Below are positions 1-8,428 of a DNA stretch of 15,611 nucleotides, piece after piece. Where the stretch lies: assembly GCA_964384205.1 (NCBI GenBank), contig CAYLKS010000061.1, forward strand, positions 2,229 through 17,839, written 5' to 3'. This DNA comes from CAYLKS01 sp964384205 [NCBI: uncultured bacterium]. Its GTDB lineage: Bacteria > JAGOEH01. A program made the translations under genes and the position numbers. The stretch's first letter is position 1; every line of letters starts with the position of its first letter. The notes beneath the pieces were generated by a model. That model had not been told where the DNA came from. It worked only from the letters and a program-made list of their open reading frames with translations, and did not search any database.

Positions 1-211
1 TAATAATACAATCTTTTTTGAATAAAATACTTTGATGAAAACTTTTAAAAGTATATCTGTAATCAATACAAGTGAAAATTATTTATATATTTCTTTAAAT
101 ATTTAAATAAGTGTATAAAATTTAATTTTTTGAATTTAAGATGGGGAATAATTTAAAATCCAAATATTTATATTATTTAATTAATTAAGAGGTAAATAGC
201 TTCATTATTAA
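1..211. other. A/T-only intergenic region downstream of the Bat operon
   Basis: This stretch follows the stop codon of the last Bat gene and is almost entirely A and T. It holds short palindromes such as ACTTTTAAAAGT at 41-52 but no G/C-rich hairpin, so no intrinsic terminator for the operon can be supported. The longest small open frames (about 23 codons from 35 and 15 codons near 141 on the plus strand) have no ribosome binding site. A promoter for a further minus-strand gene beyond the edge is possible, but none is convincing. Confidence 0.5.
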
Positions 212-982
212 TCATAATATTCTACAATATGAAGATTTTACCCAACCTGTAAATCCGTTTTCAAGTTTTATTTCATACCAATCATTTCTTATATTTAAAA
301 TTTCAATTTTTAACCCCGGATGAACAATAAAAGCATCTTCATCATCTTCTCTTGGAGCTACTTTTACATTTATTGTTTCTAAAGAATTTTCACTGTATAA
401 AATTGCTGTTTTACTATTATTATAAAAATCATTTCTTTCAAATAACCAGATTATTTCAATAATTAAAAATACTCCCAATAATATTGGTAAAAATATTTTT
501 ATAAAAAATCTTGTTCTAAAAGCATATATGTTATAGATTATAATTACTAATAGTAAAAAGAATGTAATTGAAAAAAGATAAAATACTTCTTTTAAAGTTA
601 AAGAATTTTTAATATTTTCTATCCATTTTATAAAAAATGTCTTTTCCATAGGTTTTATTTTATCTGGTAAAAGTAAATTTGCTTTTTTCAAATTAAATAT
701 TATATCTTTATCTCGTGGAAGATATTTTTTAGCTTTTTCATAATAATATATAGCATCTGGTATTTTATTTAATTTAAAATAAGTATTTCCTAAATTATAA
801 TATAAATATGGATTTATTATATTTGTATTTTCTATTTTTTTATAATATACTAATGCACTGTCATATTGTTTTTCATAATAAAATTTATTCGCTTTTTTGA
901 AATCTTCTGATATAATATCAGCTATAGCACTTATTTTTACAATTACTATTATAAAAATTAATAATAATAATATTCTTTTCAT
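212..982 (-). CDS. batE: BatE-like TPR/SH3 membrane protein
   Basis: This is the last gene of the Bat operon. The 256-residue product starts with a hydrophobic signal or anchor segment (residues 3-20). TPR-like helices follow at about 26-100, including a clear repeat at YLYYNLGNTYFKLNKIPDAI. Two membrane segments lie near 134-153 and 160-181. A C-terminal bacterial SH3-like domain (about 190-256) ends in the typical GFTGWVKSSY pattern. This TPR-2TM-SH3b order is that of BatE proteins, which are thought to act as envelope scaffolds; the exact role is unknown. The ATG at 980-982 is preceded by GAGGGTGG in the 15-bp gap after batD, so translation probably follows directly from batD. The SH3 domain would face the periplasm if the N-terminus is exported; that topology is inferred. 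Confidence 0.88.
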   Translation of the reverse strand: MKRILLLLIFIIVIVKISAIADIISEDFKKANKFYYEKQYDSALVYYKKIENTNIINPYLYYNLGNTYFKLNKIPDAIYYYEKAKKYLPRDKDIIFNLKKANLLLPDKIKPMEKTFFIKWIENIKNSLTLKEVFYLFSITFFLLLVIIIYNIYAFRTRFFIKIFLPILLGVFLIIEIIWLFERNDFYNNSKTAILYSENSLETINVKVAPREDDEDAFIVHPGLKIEILNIRNDWYEIKLENGFTGWVKSSYCRIL

Positions 983-997
983 GATAATCCACCCTCA

Positions 998-2791
998 TTA
1001 TTTTAAAATTTTATTAATATTATCAAGAATTTGTTTAGCAGACTCAAAATCTTCATGTTTCTGTTTATCTTCAGGCTTTGTAGGTAAAAATCGTGCCATC
1101 TGACATTTATTTAAAAAGTCAATAATCTGGTTAATTTGTTCCTCTTCTAAATTTTTATTTAATAATATTTGTTTTATATCATTTGTATTAAGATCTTTAG
1201 CAGGTATAGCAAGTTTATCACATATAAAACCAACAATTGCTTTATATAATTCATTGTAATAATCATCAATATTATCAGTATTTAATAATTCTTTTGCTCT
1301 TTTTAATCTTTTTTTAGAGATTTTTCCTGCACTAAATGCTCTTGCATAATTAATATCCATGTGTAATTTTTTCAAATGTTTACTATGAATATAAGCAATG
1401 GGTATAAAAACCAATGATAAAATAAGATAAATAATGATTAGATAACTTGGTATTTGTTGAGGTATATTAATAGTTGCAAATTTATCTGGTTTTATATATT
1501 TAATATCTTCATTCAAAATATTTATTTCATTTTGTGTTAAATTATTTGAAAATGCTAATGATTTATTTGATTTTTTAACTGTGATGATTATAGGTTTTGT
1601 TTGTATTGTTTTATATCTTTTTTCATTAAGATCAAAAAAATTAAACTTAATTGGTTTAATTGTAAATTTTCCTGGATTTTCTGGAATTAAAGCATATTCA
1701 ATAATTTTTTCACCATAAATTTTGCCGTTTTCAATTTTTGATTTTATATTGCTATTTGATTTATAGACATTAAAATTTGAAGGGAAATTTATTTCCGGCT
1801 CCCCAATCATTTTAATATTTCCCATTCCTGATATTATTAATTTAAATGTAACTCCTTCATTTTGTTTTACTTGTGTTTTATTAACTGTTGCTTTTATATC
1901 AAAAGAGCCAACATTAACATCAGAAAAATTTTGTGGTTTATTGTCTATTGGTAGAGGTTTTACATTAAATATGATAGAATTTGAATTTAAAGTGATTGTT
2001 TTTGTTTGCTCAAAAAATGGGGAAGAGAAGAAGTCATCAAAAAATGGATCTGAATTTTGAACTCTAACTTCACAATTAATTGAAAGAGGAGTTAGAGTTA
2101 GCTTACCTGCTCTTGTAGGAAAAACTATTATGTCTTTTAATTCAGCCACTAAATATCTTTTATGATTTATTATTTTATAATATTGTTTTATTCTATTGTC
2201 TTTTTTTTCTATATTTTCTATCCAGAAATCTTTAGCTTTGGGTAAGTCTTTAAAATTAAAATTATTAACTGGAATTCTTGTAAAGAGTTTAAAAGTAACA
2301 TGTACCGGTTCATTTACAAAGCAAGTATTTTTTTCAGGTATTGCTTTTAAAAATATTCTATTATCCTGTTGTTTATTAGATTCTTTTTTAGAATTAGAAT
2401 GAGTCAGTGATTTAACTACTTTTATGTTTATTGTATTGCTTTTATATAATTTATTATTTATTTTTACTTGTACAGGACCTATAACAAAATTGCCAACTTT
2501 TGCAGGATATAAAGTTAATCTTCTTGTTTTTGTTGAAGTTACTTTTCCATTTACTATAGAAACACTTGTACCTTCAGATTGCCCTGTTACCTGGAAGTTA
2601 CTTGTTCCTAATATGTTAAATGATGTTATCTTTCCTATTTGCCGTGAATTAGAAGAAATATTTACTGTAATCTGAAATATTTGTCCTACTTGAACCTGAT
2701 CTGTTTCACATGATAATTCTACATTTATATCATTAGCATAAATATTTATAAGTGTAAACAAAAGTAATATTATCAAAAAAAATCTTTTCAT
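998..2791 (-). CDS. batD: BatD oxygen-tolerance family protein
   Basis: The 597-residue protein has a signal peptide (MKRFFLIILLLFTLINIYA), a long periplasmic part made of repeated beta-sandwich segments (about 20-445), one membrane segment (about 450-470) and a cytoplasmic helical tail of about 127 residues. This is the BatD architecture. I chose the ATG at 2789-2791 rather than an in-frame TTG 21 bases upstream, because the ATG has AAGGA seven bases before it and begins exactly at the signal peptide; the TTG version would lie across the batC stop. The gap to batC is 14 bp. BatD is thought to present periplasmic binding surfaces to the BatA/BatB von Willebrand complex, but its ligand is not known. 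The tail (YNELYKAIVGFI, later FLNKCQMARF) resembles the tails of two other proteins in this operon. Confidence 0.9.
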   Translation of the reverse strand: MKRFFLIILLLFTLINIYANDINVELSCETDQVQVGQIFQITVNISSNSRQIGKITSFNILGTSNFQVTGQSEGTSVSIVNGKVTSTKTRRLTLYPAKVGNFVIGPVQVKINNKLYKSNTINIKVVKSLTHSNSKKESNKQQDNRIFLKAIPEKNTCFVNEPVHVTFKLFTRIPVNNFNFKDLPKAKDFWIENIEKKDNRIKQYYKIINHKRYLVAELKDIIVFPTRAGKLTLTPLSINCEVRVQNSDPFFDDFFSSPFFEQTKTITLNSNSIIFNVKPLPIDNKPQNFSDVNVGSFDIKATVNKTQVKQNEGVTFKLIISGMGNIKMIGEPEINFPSNFNVYKSNSNIKSKIENGKIYGEKIIEYALIPENPGKFTIKPIKFNFFDLNEKRYKTIQTKPIIITVKKSNKSLAFSNNLTQNEINILNEDIKYIKPDKFATINIPQQIPSYLIIIYLILSLVFIPIAYIHSKHLKKLHMDINYARAFSAGKISKKRLKRAKELLNTDNIDDYYNELYKAIVGFICDKLAIPAKDLNTNDIKQILLNKNLEEEQINQIIDFLNKCQMARFLPTKPEDKQKHEDFESAKQILDNINKILK

Positions 2792-2798
2792 AATAAAA

Positions 2799-2803
2799 TC
2801 CTT
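2799..2803 (-). promoter_or_regulatory. Shine-Dalgarno site that sets the batD start
   Basis: AAGGA on the minus strand lies seven bases before the ATG at 2789-2791. It falls inside the codons that a TTG start at 2810-2812 would use. It therefore supports the shorter batD product, which begins directly with the signal peptide. Confidence 0.7.
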
Positions 2804-2805
2804 TT

Positions 2806-3609
2806 TTACCAATCTTTTTTCAATTGTCTTTTACCTTTAACAGGGATTTTCATTTTTTTCATATTCTTTTTTTCCTGATCTTCAAGAGCTTTTAAGATAG
2901 CCATTGCTTTTTTCTTTTTTTCTTCTTCTTTCTTTTTATCTTTTTGACTTTGTTCTTTTTTCTGTTGTTTTTTTTGCTTCTGCTGCTGCTGATCTTGTCT
3001 TTGCTGTTGCTGTTTCTGTTTATTTTGATTTTGTTTTTCTTTATCCTGTCTATTTTCCTGCTGTTGCTGCTGTTGTTTTTGTTGTTTGTTTTGATTTTTA
3101 TTATTTTTTCGATCCTGTTTGTTTTGCTGTTGTTGTTTTTTCTGCTGCTGATTTTTTTGATTTTGTTGTTGTGGTTTTGATTGATCTTTTATTTTTTTTC
3201 TAACAAATTCTAAATTAAACTTAGCATCTTTATCGTCTGGATTATATTCCAATGCTTTTTTGTAAGCTTCGATAGCTTCCCGGTATTTATTCAGTCGATA
3301 AAAATTATTACCCATGTTATAATAGAATTTGGATTTTAAAGTATCTTCCTTTACATAAGGCAATGTTTTATTAAGAATTTCAATAGCTTTTTCATATTTT
3401 TTCAATTTATATAAAGCATCAGCTTTGTTAAATTTGATTATTGGATTTGCAGGAGCTTCAATTTCCGCATTACTGTATTTATTTAAAGCTTCGCTAAATT
3501 TATTTTCTTTGAATAATTTGTTTCCTTTCTTTACATTTGAATAAATTTTATCCCCCAGAATATATGAATTAAATAACAAAAGTAATAATATTATTAATCT
3601 CATTTTCAT
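2806..3609 (-). CDS. batC: BatC-like TPR protein with Gln/Lys-rich linker
   Basis: The 267-residue product has a signal peptide (about 1-19), three TPR-like helical hairpins (about 23-137, including FYYNMGNNFYRLNKYREAIE), an extremely polar Gln/Lys/Asn linker (about 145-233), and a short C-terminal tail ending KKDW. This matches the BatC/BatE group of TPR proteins encoded between BatB and BatD. In this family the TPR part is expected to be periplasmic and to mediate protein contacts. The ATG at 3607-3609 overlaps the batB stop as ATGA, which suggests coupled translation. GGGAG lies about ten bases upstream of this first ATG, making it a better start than the ATG two codons on. The linker is unusually long and pure, and its length may vary between strains. 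Confidence 0.88.
   Translation of the reverse strand: MKMRLIILLLLLFNSYILGDKIYSNVKKGNKLFKENKFSEALNKYSNAEIEAPANPIIKFNKADALYKLKKYEKAIEILNKTLPYVKEDTLKSKFYYNMGNNFYRLNKYREAIEAYKKALEYNPDDKDAKFNLEFVRKKIKDQSKPQQQNQKNQQQKKQQQQNKQDRKNNKNQNKQQKQQQQQQENRQDKEKQNQNKQKQQQQRQDQQQQKQKKQQKKEQSQKDKKKEEEKKKKAMAILKALEDQEKKNMKKMKIPVKGKRQLKKDW
2902..3177 (-). repeat. Gln/Lys/Asn low-complexity tract inside batC
   Basis: About 90 codons consist almost only of CAG/CAA, AAA, AAT and some GAA/AGA codons, encoding runs such as QQQQQQENRQDKEKQNQNK. No exact repeat unit is kept over long distances, so it is a degenerate simple-sequence region rather than a minisatellite. It separates the TPR domain from the conserved C-terminal tail and is probably disordered and highly charged. 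Confidence 0.85.
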
Positions 3610-4640
3610 GTGTCAAATCTCCCTTTCCATTCACCTTTTATTTTTCTTCTTTCTGGAATAAAAAATTCTATCAGTATCAAAAGTAATCCAATTCCCAATG
3701 GAACATAAAATCTTTCTTCATATTGCGAAAACTTTCTTGCCTGAAATTCTGTTTTTTCCATTTTTTTTATTTCTTCAAAAATTTTATGAATCTCTGCATT
3801 ACCTGAGCTCGCATGTAAATATTTACCATTAGTCAATAATGCTATTTTTTGCAAAATTTCTTCATTTAATTTGGTAGTTACAATATTACCATTTCTGTCT
3901 TTTTTTAAACCTATTTTATTACCATTTTTGTCATAAACTGGTATTGGGACACCTGTAGGAGAACCAATACCAACTGTAAAAATTTTTATCTGATCTTTTG
4001 CCATTTCTTTTGTAATTTTTTCTATATTTCCTTCATGATTTTCTCCATCAGTAATTAAAATTATAACTTTCGATTTACTTTTAGAATTTGAAAATGATTT
4101 TTTAGCAAGCTTTAAGGCATCTGTAACATTTGTTCCCTGAATAGGGATCAAATCTGGACTTATAATTTCCAGCATCATTTTAGCTGCTGCATAATCTGTA
4201 GTAAGAGGACATTGAACAAAGGGTATACCAGCAAAAATAATAATACCTATTTTATCTCCTTTTAAATTATCTATAATTTTATTAATTTCCATTTTAGCTC
4301 TAATTAATCTATTTGGACTTATGTCTTCTGCAAGCATACTTTTTGAGACATCTAAAACTATAAATAAATCTATACCTGCTCTTTTAACAACTTCCATTCT
4401 TGTGCCAAATTGAGGCCTTGCCAGAGCTATAATAAGAAAAGATATAGCTAAAATAATTAAAATTGCTTTATAAATCTGATTTCTAATACTTAAATGTGAA
4501 ATTAGTTTATTAAGAATTTCCCTTTTAGCAAAAATTTCTAAAGCTTTCTTCTTACTTTTAAAAGCATATATATAAAATATTATTATAAAAGGAATTAAAA
4601 CCAATAAAAATAACAATTTTGGGTACAAAAACTTAAACAA
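3606..4640 (-). CDS. batB: BatB von Willebrand A membrane protein
   Basis: The 344-residue product has two N-terminal membrane segments (about 8-27 and 56-73), a von Willebrand A domain (about 88-290) and a C-terminal membrane segment (about 312-328). The metal-ion-dependent adhesion site looks complete: D97-x-S99-x-S101, T170 in QGTN and D198 in ITDGEN. The order TM-TM-VWA-TM and the ALARPQ signature before the VWA domain are those of BatA/BatB. The VWA domain would face the periplasm or cytoplasm depending on topology; in the family it is thought to bind partner proteins through the metal. The start is a TTG at 4638-4640 with AAGGAG six bases upstream, and no in-frame ATG lies nearby. The batA stop is 12 bp upstream and batC overlaps the 3' end by four bases. 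It differs from BatA by the insert VYDKNGNKIGLKKDRNG, a conserved type of BatB insertion. Confidence 0.93.
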   Translation of the reverse strand: MFKFLYPKLLFLLVLIPFIIIFYIYAFKSKKKALEIFAKREILNKLISHLSIRNQIYKAILIILAISFLIIALARPQFGTRMEVVKRAGIDLFIVLDVSKSMLAEDISPNRLIRAKMEINKIIDNLKGDKIGIIIFAGIPFVQCPLTTDYAAAKMMLEIISPDLIPIQGTNVTDALKLAKKSFSNSKSKSKVIILITDGENHEGNIEKITKEMAKDQIKIFTVGIGSPTGVPIPVYDKNGNKIGLKKDRNGNIVTTKLNEEILQKIALLTNGKYLHASSGNAEIHKIFEEIKKMEKTEFQARKFSQYEERFYVPLGIGLLLILIEFFIPERRKIKGEWKGRFDT

Positions 4641-4646
4641 TTTTTA

Positions 4647-4652
4647 CTCCTT
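4647..4652 (-). promoter_or_regulatory. Shine-Dalgarno site for the TTG start of batB
   Basis: AAGGAG lies six bases before the TTG at 4638-4640, within the 12-bp gap after batA. Its strength and spacing are the main evidence that TTG is the true start. Confidence 0.75.
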
Positions 4653-5651
4653 TTATGGAAGTTTTCGTAATAGAGTATTAGATAATATTATCTCAATAAG
4701 TAAAAATAATAAAGCAATAGCTATTAGATAGTGTCCTAATTCATTGTATTTCATATAATTTTGAACTTCAATTTTAGTTTTTTCCATTTTATTTATCTCA
4801 TCATATATTTTTCGTAAAGCTTCAGTATTTGTTGCTCTAAAATATTTTCCACCAGTAAGTTGAGCTATCTGCTTTAATAAATCCTCATCAATATCAACCC
4901 TAATCGGCACATATCTTCTTCCAAAAATTGGATCATCGATTGGATACATAGCATTACCTTGTTTTCCCATTCCAATAGCATAAATTTTTATATTAAATGT
5001 TTTGGCAAGTTCTGCTGCAGTAATAGGATCTATTGTACCAGCATTATTTCTTCCATCTGTTAATAAAATTATAATTTTACTTTTAGCTTTACTATTTTTT
5101 AATCTATTAATTGCAGTTGCAAGCCCCATACCAATAGCAGTTCCATCTTCAATCATACCAAAATCAAGTCTTCTTAAAAATGAAATCAATACCCCATAGT
5201 CTAAGGTAAGAGGGCATTGTGTAAAACTTTCAGACGCAAATACAACTAATCCTATTCTATCATTTGTTCTTTTTTTTATAAATTCTTCTGCTACCAGTTT
5301 TGCTGCCTCTAATCTATTTTTAGGTTTAAAATCCACTGCCTTCATAGATGTAGATAAATCAAGGGTTAATACAATATCAATACCTTCTGTATATATTTTT
5401 GTCATTTTATATCCTGCTCTCGGCCTTGCAAGAGCAAATATCAACAAAATAACGCTAATTAACCTTAAAATAAATGGTAAATTAATAAATTTAATCTTTT
5501 TTGAATACGATTGAAGTTTTTTTAGTTTTGAAACATCAGAATATTTTATACTTCCTGCTTTTTTTTTATTTTTCTTGTAATAGTAAAATATCATAAAAGG
5601 AATTATTAATAGCAATGTAAAAAAATAGGGAAACTGAAAAGAAATATTCAT
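4653..5651 (-). CDS. batA: BatA von Willebrand A membrane protein
   Basis: The 332-residue product has membrane segments at about 8-25 and 57-75, a von Willebrand A domain (about 90-290) and a C-terminal membrane segment (about 308-326). The MIDAS residues are present: D98-x-S100-x-S102, T171 in EDGTAIG and D199 in LLTDGRNNAG. It is a clear paralogue of the next gene, BatB. In Bat operons these two proteins form the membrane core on which the TPR and BatD proteins are thought to assemble. The locus was first tied to aerotolerance in Bacteroides fragilis, but the biochemical role is still unsettled. The ATG at 5649-5651 shares one base with the stop of the upstream gene (TAATG), with GGAG about nine bases upstream, so coupling is likely. 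Confidence 0.93.
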   Translation of the reverse strand: MNISFQFPYFFTLLLIIPFMIFYYYKKNKKKAGSIKYSDVSKLKKLQSYSKKIKFINLPFILRLISVILLIFALARPRAGYKMTKIYTEGIDIVLTLDLSTSMKAVDFKPKNRLEAAKLVAEEFIKKRTNDRIGLVVFASESFTQCPLTLDYGVLISFLRRLDFGMIEDGTAIGMGLATAINRLKNSKAKSKIIILLTDGRNNAGTIDPITAAELAKTFNIKIYAIGMGKQGNAMYPIDDPIFGRRYVPIRVDIDEDLLKQIAQLTGGKYFRATNTEALRKIYDEINKMEKTKIEVQNYMKYNELGHYLIAIALLFLLIEIILSNTLLRKLP

Positions 5652-6610
5652 TATCTATTCTCCATTTCCATTACTTCATTTGGTTTATTTTTCATAGAAG
5701 TTTGAATAATAAAATTTTTTACAAAAAGAAAATCATTTTTACGTTCATTTCTATCTTTAAAAAATTTTGCAAATTTAACAAGCTCACTTGTTTTTATAAA
5801 TTCAATTAAATATTCTTTGCCTATACTTGCTTCAAAATCAATTTGTTTTATTTCATTTATTAATTCCTCAGAAGATGATTCCAGAGCTAAAATTTCAAAC
5901 CGCCTTTCAATATACCGTCTAAATATAAAAGACAATTCAAAATAAAATTCTTTGCATAAATCATCATTATCTAAATATTCTTGCTCCAATTTTTCTAATG
6001 AACTTAAAGCCTCTACATCTGCTGGAACAAGAATTTCTTTTTTTGTAAAAATTACTTTTTTCTTATTTTTTAATTTCCTAAAATAAATATAAGCAATTAT
6101 GCCAATTATTAGTAATAACAATCCAGCAATTATAAATGGTTTATAATTGTATGCGATAGAAAGAGGCTCTTTGATATCTTTGATATCTTTATCTTTACCA
6201 GATAATAAACTTTTGACTTGAATCAAGATAGGGGAGGATCTTAAAGAATATGTTTTATCATTTTTATCCTTAAATTTAAATTCAATAGAAGGAATTTCAA
6301 AATTACCTACAAAAAAAGTAGTCAAAAGATAACAGTATTCTTTAACCCATTTTCCATCTTTATTTTTATAAACTTGTTTCTCAGAGAAATCTTTAATTTC
6401 AAAATGCATCAATTTTGTTGCAATATCAGGTAAAAAAATTTGAATAGAATCATCATATATAAATTGATAAGTTAAATTAAATTTATCTCCGATAGTTATA
6501 ATTTTTTTATCAACAATTGTATTTAATTTCACTTCTGCTAATAAATTAGATGCAAAATAAAGAAAAAATATTATAGCTATTTTAGAATTTATTTTCATAG
6601 ATTTCAACAT
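5651..6610 (-). CDS. Signal-peptide/beta-sandwich/TM protein of the Bat operon (BatD-like)
   Basis: The 319-residue protein has an N-terminal signal peptide (about 5-25, ending NLLA), a periplasmic beta-rich domain (about 26-150), one membrane helix (about 158-177) and a cytoplasmic helical region. That tail carries RRYIERRFEILALESSSEE at about 231-249, a motif I know from the small BatD-like or DUF4381-like proteins encoded before BatA. The function is unknown; its place between the DUF58/MoxR pair and BatA suggests it links the ATPase side with the membrane complex. The ATG at 6608-6610 has GAGGG about six bases upstream and overlaps the preceding gene by 29 bases. A second ATG four codons on is possible but less well placed. 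Confidence 0.75.
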   Translation of the reverse strand: MLKSMKINSKIAIIFFLYFASNLLAEVKLNTIVDKKIITIGDKFNLTYQFIYDDSIQIFLPDIATKLMHFEIKDFSEKQVYKNKDGKWVKEYCYLLTTFFVGNFEIPSIEFKFKDKNDKTYSLRSSPILIQVKSLLSGKDKDIKDIKEPLSIAYNYKPFIIAGLLLLIIGIIAYIYFRKLKNKKKVIFTKKEILVPADVEALSSLEKLEQEYLDNDDLCKEFYFELSFIFRRYIERRFEILALESSSEELINEIKQIDFEASIGKEYLIEFIKTSELVKFAKFFKDRNERKNDFLFVKNFIIQTSMKNKPNEVMEMENR

Positions 6611-7529
6611 TTTCTGCCCTCATTAATTGTTGAATGTAATTATTATAAATCACATTTTGTTTTTCTTTCAGATAATCATTTAAAACTTTATCTTTTACTT
6701 GATCATAGGGGAGTATGTTATTATTTTTATCTTTGTACCTATCTTTATTAGCTTTATAATATAACAAAATTTCCTCAGGATTAATATTTTTTAATTGATT
6801 TCCTATTTTTTCTTTTAAAAGCTTCTGGACAAGTATTGCTTTTTTGGCTTCTGACAAAGCCTTTTGGACATCTGGAGATTTTTCAAAATCAGCCCTTTTT
6901 GCAGATTCATATAATAATTCTGTTATCAAATATTCCTTGAGTAATTCTATTTTACTCTTTTTATCTTTTATTGTACTTTTTATAGTTTCCGGTAAATTAT
7001 TTATATAAGATAAAAATTCACTATAAGTAATTTTTCTATCACCTATTTTGGCAATAACTTCTGAGTTATCAATATATTTAGGTTTTGATTTATTAATTCC
7101 TGTAAATCTATCAAGTTCTTCTTTCGCATCTAAAGATTGATTTAATCTCTCAAGACATGCCACAATACGTTTATTAACATCATCCATCAATGGAAATTCA
7201 GGATATAATATATTTAATTTATAAAGATATCTTAAAGCATTGGCATAGTCTGATAAATTATCCTGGTAAATTATAGCTATTTTATAAATTATATTTGCTT
7301 TTCTATTGGTATTTAGTTTATAATTAGTAATAAGATTTTCAAATTCATTAATAGCCTGTTTATAAAGATTTTTATTTAATAAAGTATTAGCAAGTTCAAG
7401 ATAACCATCATATTTTTTATTTTGTAATTTATTTTGTGGTGAGTAATAAAAAAACTGATAAATAAAAATAATAAATAGCAATAATAAAGAAAAGATAGGA
7501 ACCCAGGTAGAAATTATTTTTTGTTTCAT
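6582..7529 (-). CDS. TPR and SurA-like chaperone protein lacking the PPIase domain
   Basis: The 315-residue protein has one N-terminal membrane anchor (about 10-28), TPR-like helices (about 40-140), then a SurA/PrsA-type chaperone module. IAKIGDRKITYSEFLSYIN (159-177) is the usual opening of that module, followed by the helical LITELLYESAKR segment. The closing part runs from YYKANKDRYK (258-267) to PYDQVKDKVLNDYLKEKQ (274-291). In SurA, PrsA or PpiD relatives a parvulin domain of roughly 90-100 residues normally sits between these two last motifs; here only about seven residues remain. It should therefore be a periplasmic, membrane-anchored chaperone without prolyl isomerase activity. Its place inside a Bat operon suggests a client or assembly role for the Bat proteins (inference). 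ATG at 7527-7529 with AGGA eight bases upstream; 16 bp after the DUF58 gene. Confidence 0.75.
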   Translation of the reverse strand: MKQKIISTWVPIFSLLLLFIIFIYQFFYYSPQNKLQNKKYDGYLELANTLLNKNLYKQAINEFENLITNYKLNTNRKANIIYKIAIIYQDNLSDYANALRYLYKLNILYPEFPLMDDVNKRIVACLERLNQSLDAKEELDRFTGINKSKPKYIDNSEVIAKIGDRKITYSEFLSYINNLPETIKSTIKDKKSKIELLKEYLITELLYESAKRADFEKSPDVQKALSEAKKAILVQKLLKEKIGNQLKNINPEEILLYYKANKDRYKDKNNNILPYDQVKDKVLNDYLKEKQNVIYNNYIQQLMRAENVEIYENKF

Positions 7530-7545
7530 AATATCATCCTTTTAA

Positions 7546-8424
7546 TTATCTAAATTTTTTAGATCTCTTTCTAAAAAAATCAATAAGAATTGGAATATAA
7601 GATTTGTCAGAACGAATATCTACAAAATCAATATCATTTTTTTTGAAAAACCTTATAAGAGAATCGAGTTCATCTTTTGATTCCTGATAAAATAATTCTC
7701 TAATCAATGGATTTGAAGAATCAATAATAATCTGTTCACCTGTTTCAGCATCTTCTAATTCTATAAAACCTATATCTGGAATCTCAATCTCTCGTGGATC
7801 TCTTATAGTCATGGCTATTACATCATGTTTAGAAGAAGTTATTTTTAAATTTTTTTCAAAATTTTTATCAATAAAATCGGAAATAAGAAAAACAACTGAT
7901 TTTCTCTTTTGAATTCGATTAAAAAACTCTAATGCTTCATTAATATTAGTTTTTTTATCTTCTGGTTTAAAGTATAACAATTCTCTAATAAGTCTTAAAA
8001 CATGGCTTTTACCTTTTTTAGGAGGGATAAATTTTTCTACTTTATCTGTAAAAATTATAAGTCCTACTTTATCATTATTTTTGATAGCACTAAAAGCAAG
8101 CAAAGCACATATTTCTACTGCTAATTCACCTTTCAAATAATTAAAAGTGCCAAATTCTCCAGAAGAGGATGCATCAACCAAAAGCATTAAAGTCAACTCA
8201 CGTTCTTCATTAAAAATTTTAATATAAGGGTGATTCATGCGAGCAGTAACATTCCAATCTATATTTCTAATATCATCTCCTATTTGATATTCTCGTACTT
8301 CAGCAAATTCCATTCCTCTTCCTTTAAAGACACTATGATATTCACCGCTGAAAATATCATTTACAATAGCTCTTGTTCTAATCTCTATTAATTTTACTTT
8401 TTTAATAATCTCTTTTGGAATCAT
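7546..8424 (-). CDS. DUF58 / VWA-like protein partner of MoxR
   Basis: The 292-residue soluble protein carries the DUF58 signature GRGMEFAEVREYQIGDD (35-51) followed by IRNIDWNVTAR and a VWA-like domain with D84-A-S86-S-S88. No signal peptide or membrane helix is seen, so it is cytoplasmic. DUF58 proteins are almost always encoded next to MoxR ATPases and are considered their partner or adaptor. Here the gene lies four bases after the moxR stop, with GAGGT inside the moxR 3' end about eleven bases before the ATG, so the two are probably co-translated. The MIDAS-like serines are kept, so metal binding is plausible. The precise function is not known in the family. Confidence 0.9.
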   Translation of the reverse strand: MIPKEIIKKVKLIEIRTRAIVNDIFSGEYHSVFKGRGMEFAEVREYQIGDDIRNIDWNVTARMNHPYIKIFNEERELTLMLLVDASSSGEFGTFNYLKGELAVEICALLAFSAIKNNDKVGLIIFTDKVEKFIPPKKGKSHVLRLIRELLYFKPEDKKTNINEALEFFNRIQKRKSVVFLISDFIDKNFEKNLKITSSKHDVIAMTIRDPREIEIPDIGFIELEDAETGEQIIIDSSNPLIRELFYQESKDELDSLIRFFKKNDIDFVDIRSDKSYIPILIDFFRKRSKKFR

Positions 8425-8428
8425 AATT

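Noticed and set aside
35-106. Possible 23-codon peptide gene on the plus strand
   Set aside because: No Shine-Dalgarno site, A/T-driven composition and no sign of conservation that can be seen here.
2196-2675. Plus-strand open frames opposite batD
   Set aside because: They lie inside a well-supported minus-strand gene and show no recognisable domain or start signal.
2904-3203. Open plus-strand frames opposite the batC linker
   Set aside because: They are the complement of a Gln/Lys codon tract, which gives Leu/Phe/Val-rich open frames by chance; no ribosome binding site and no family resemblance.
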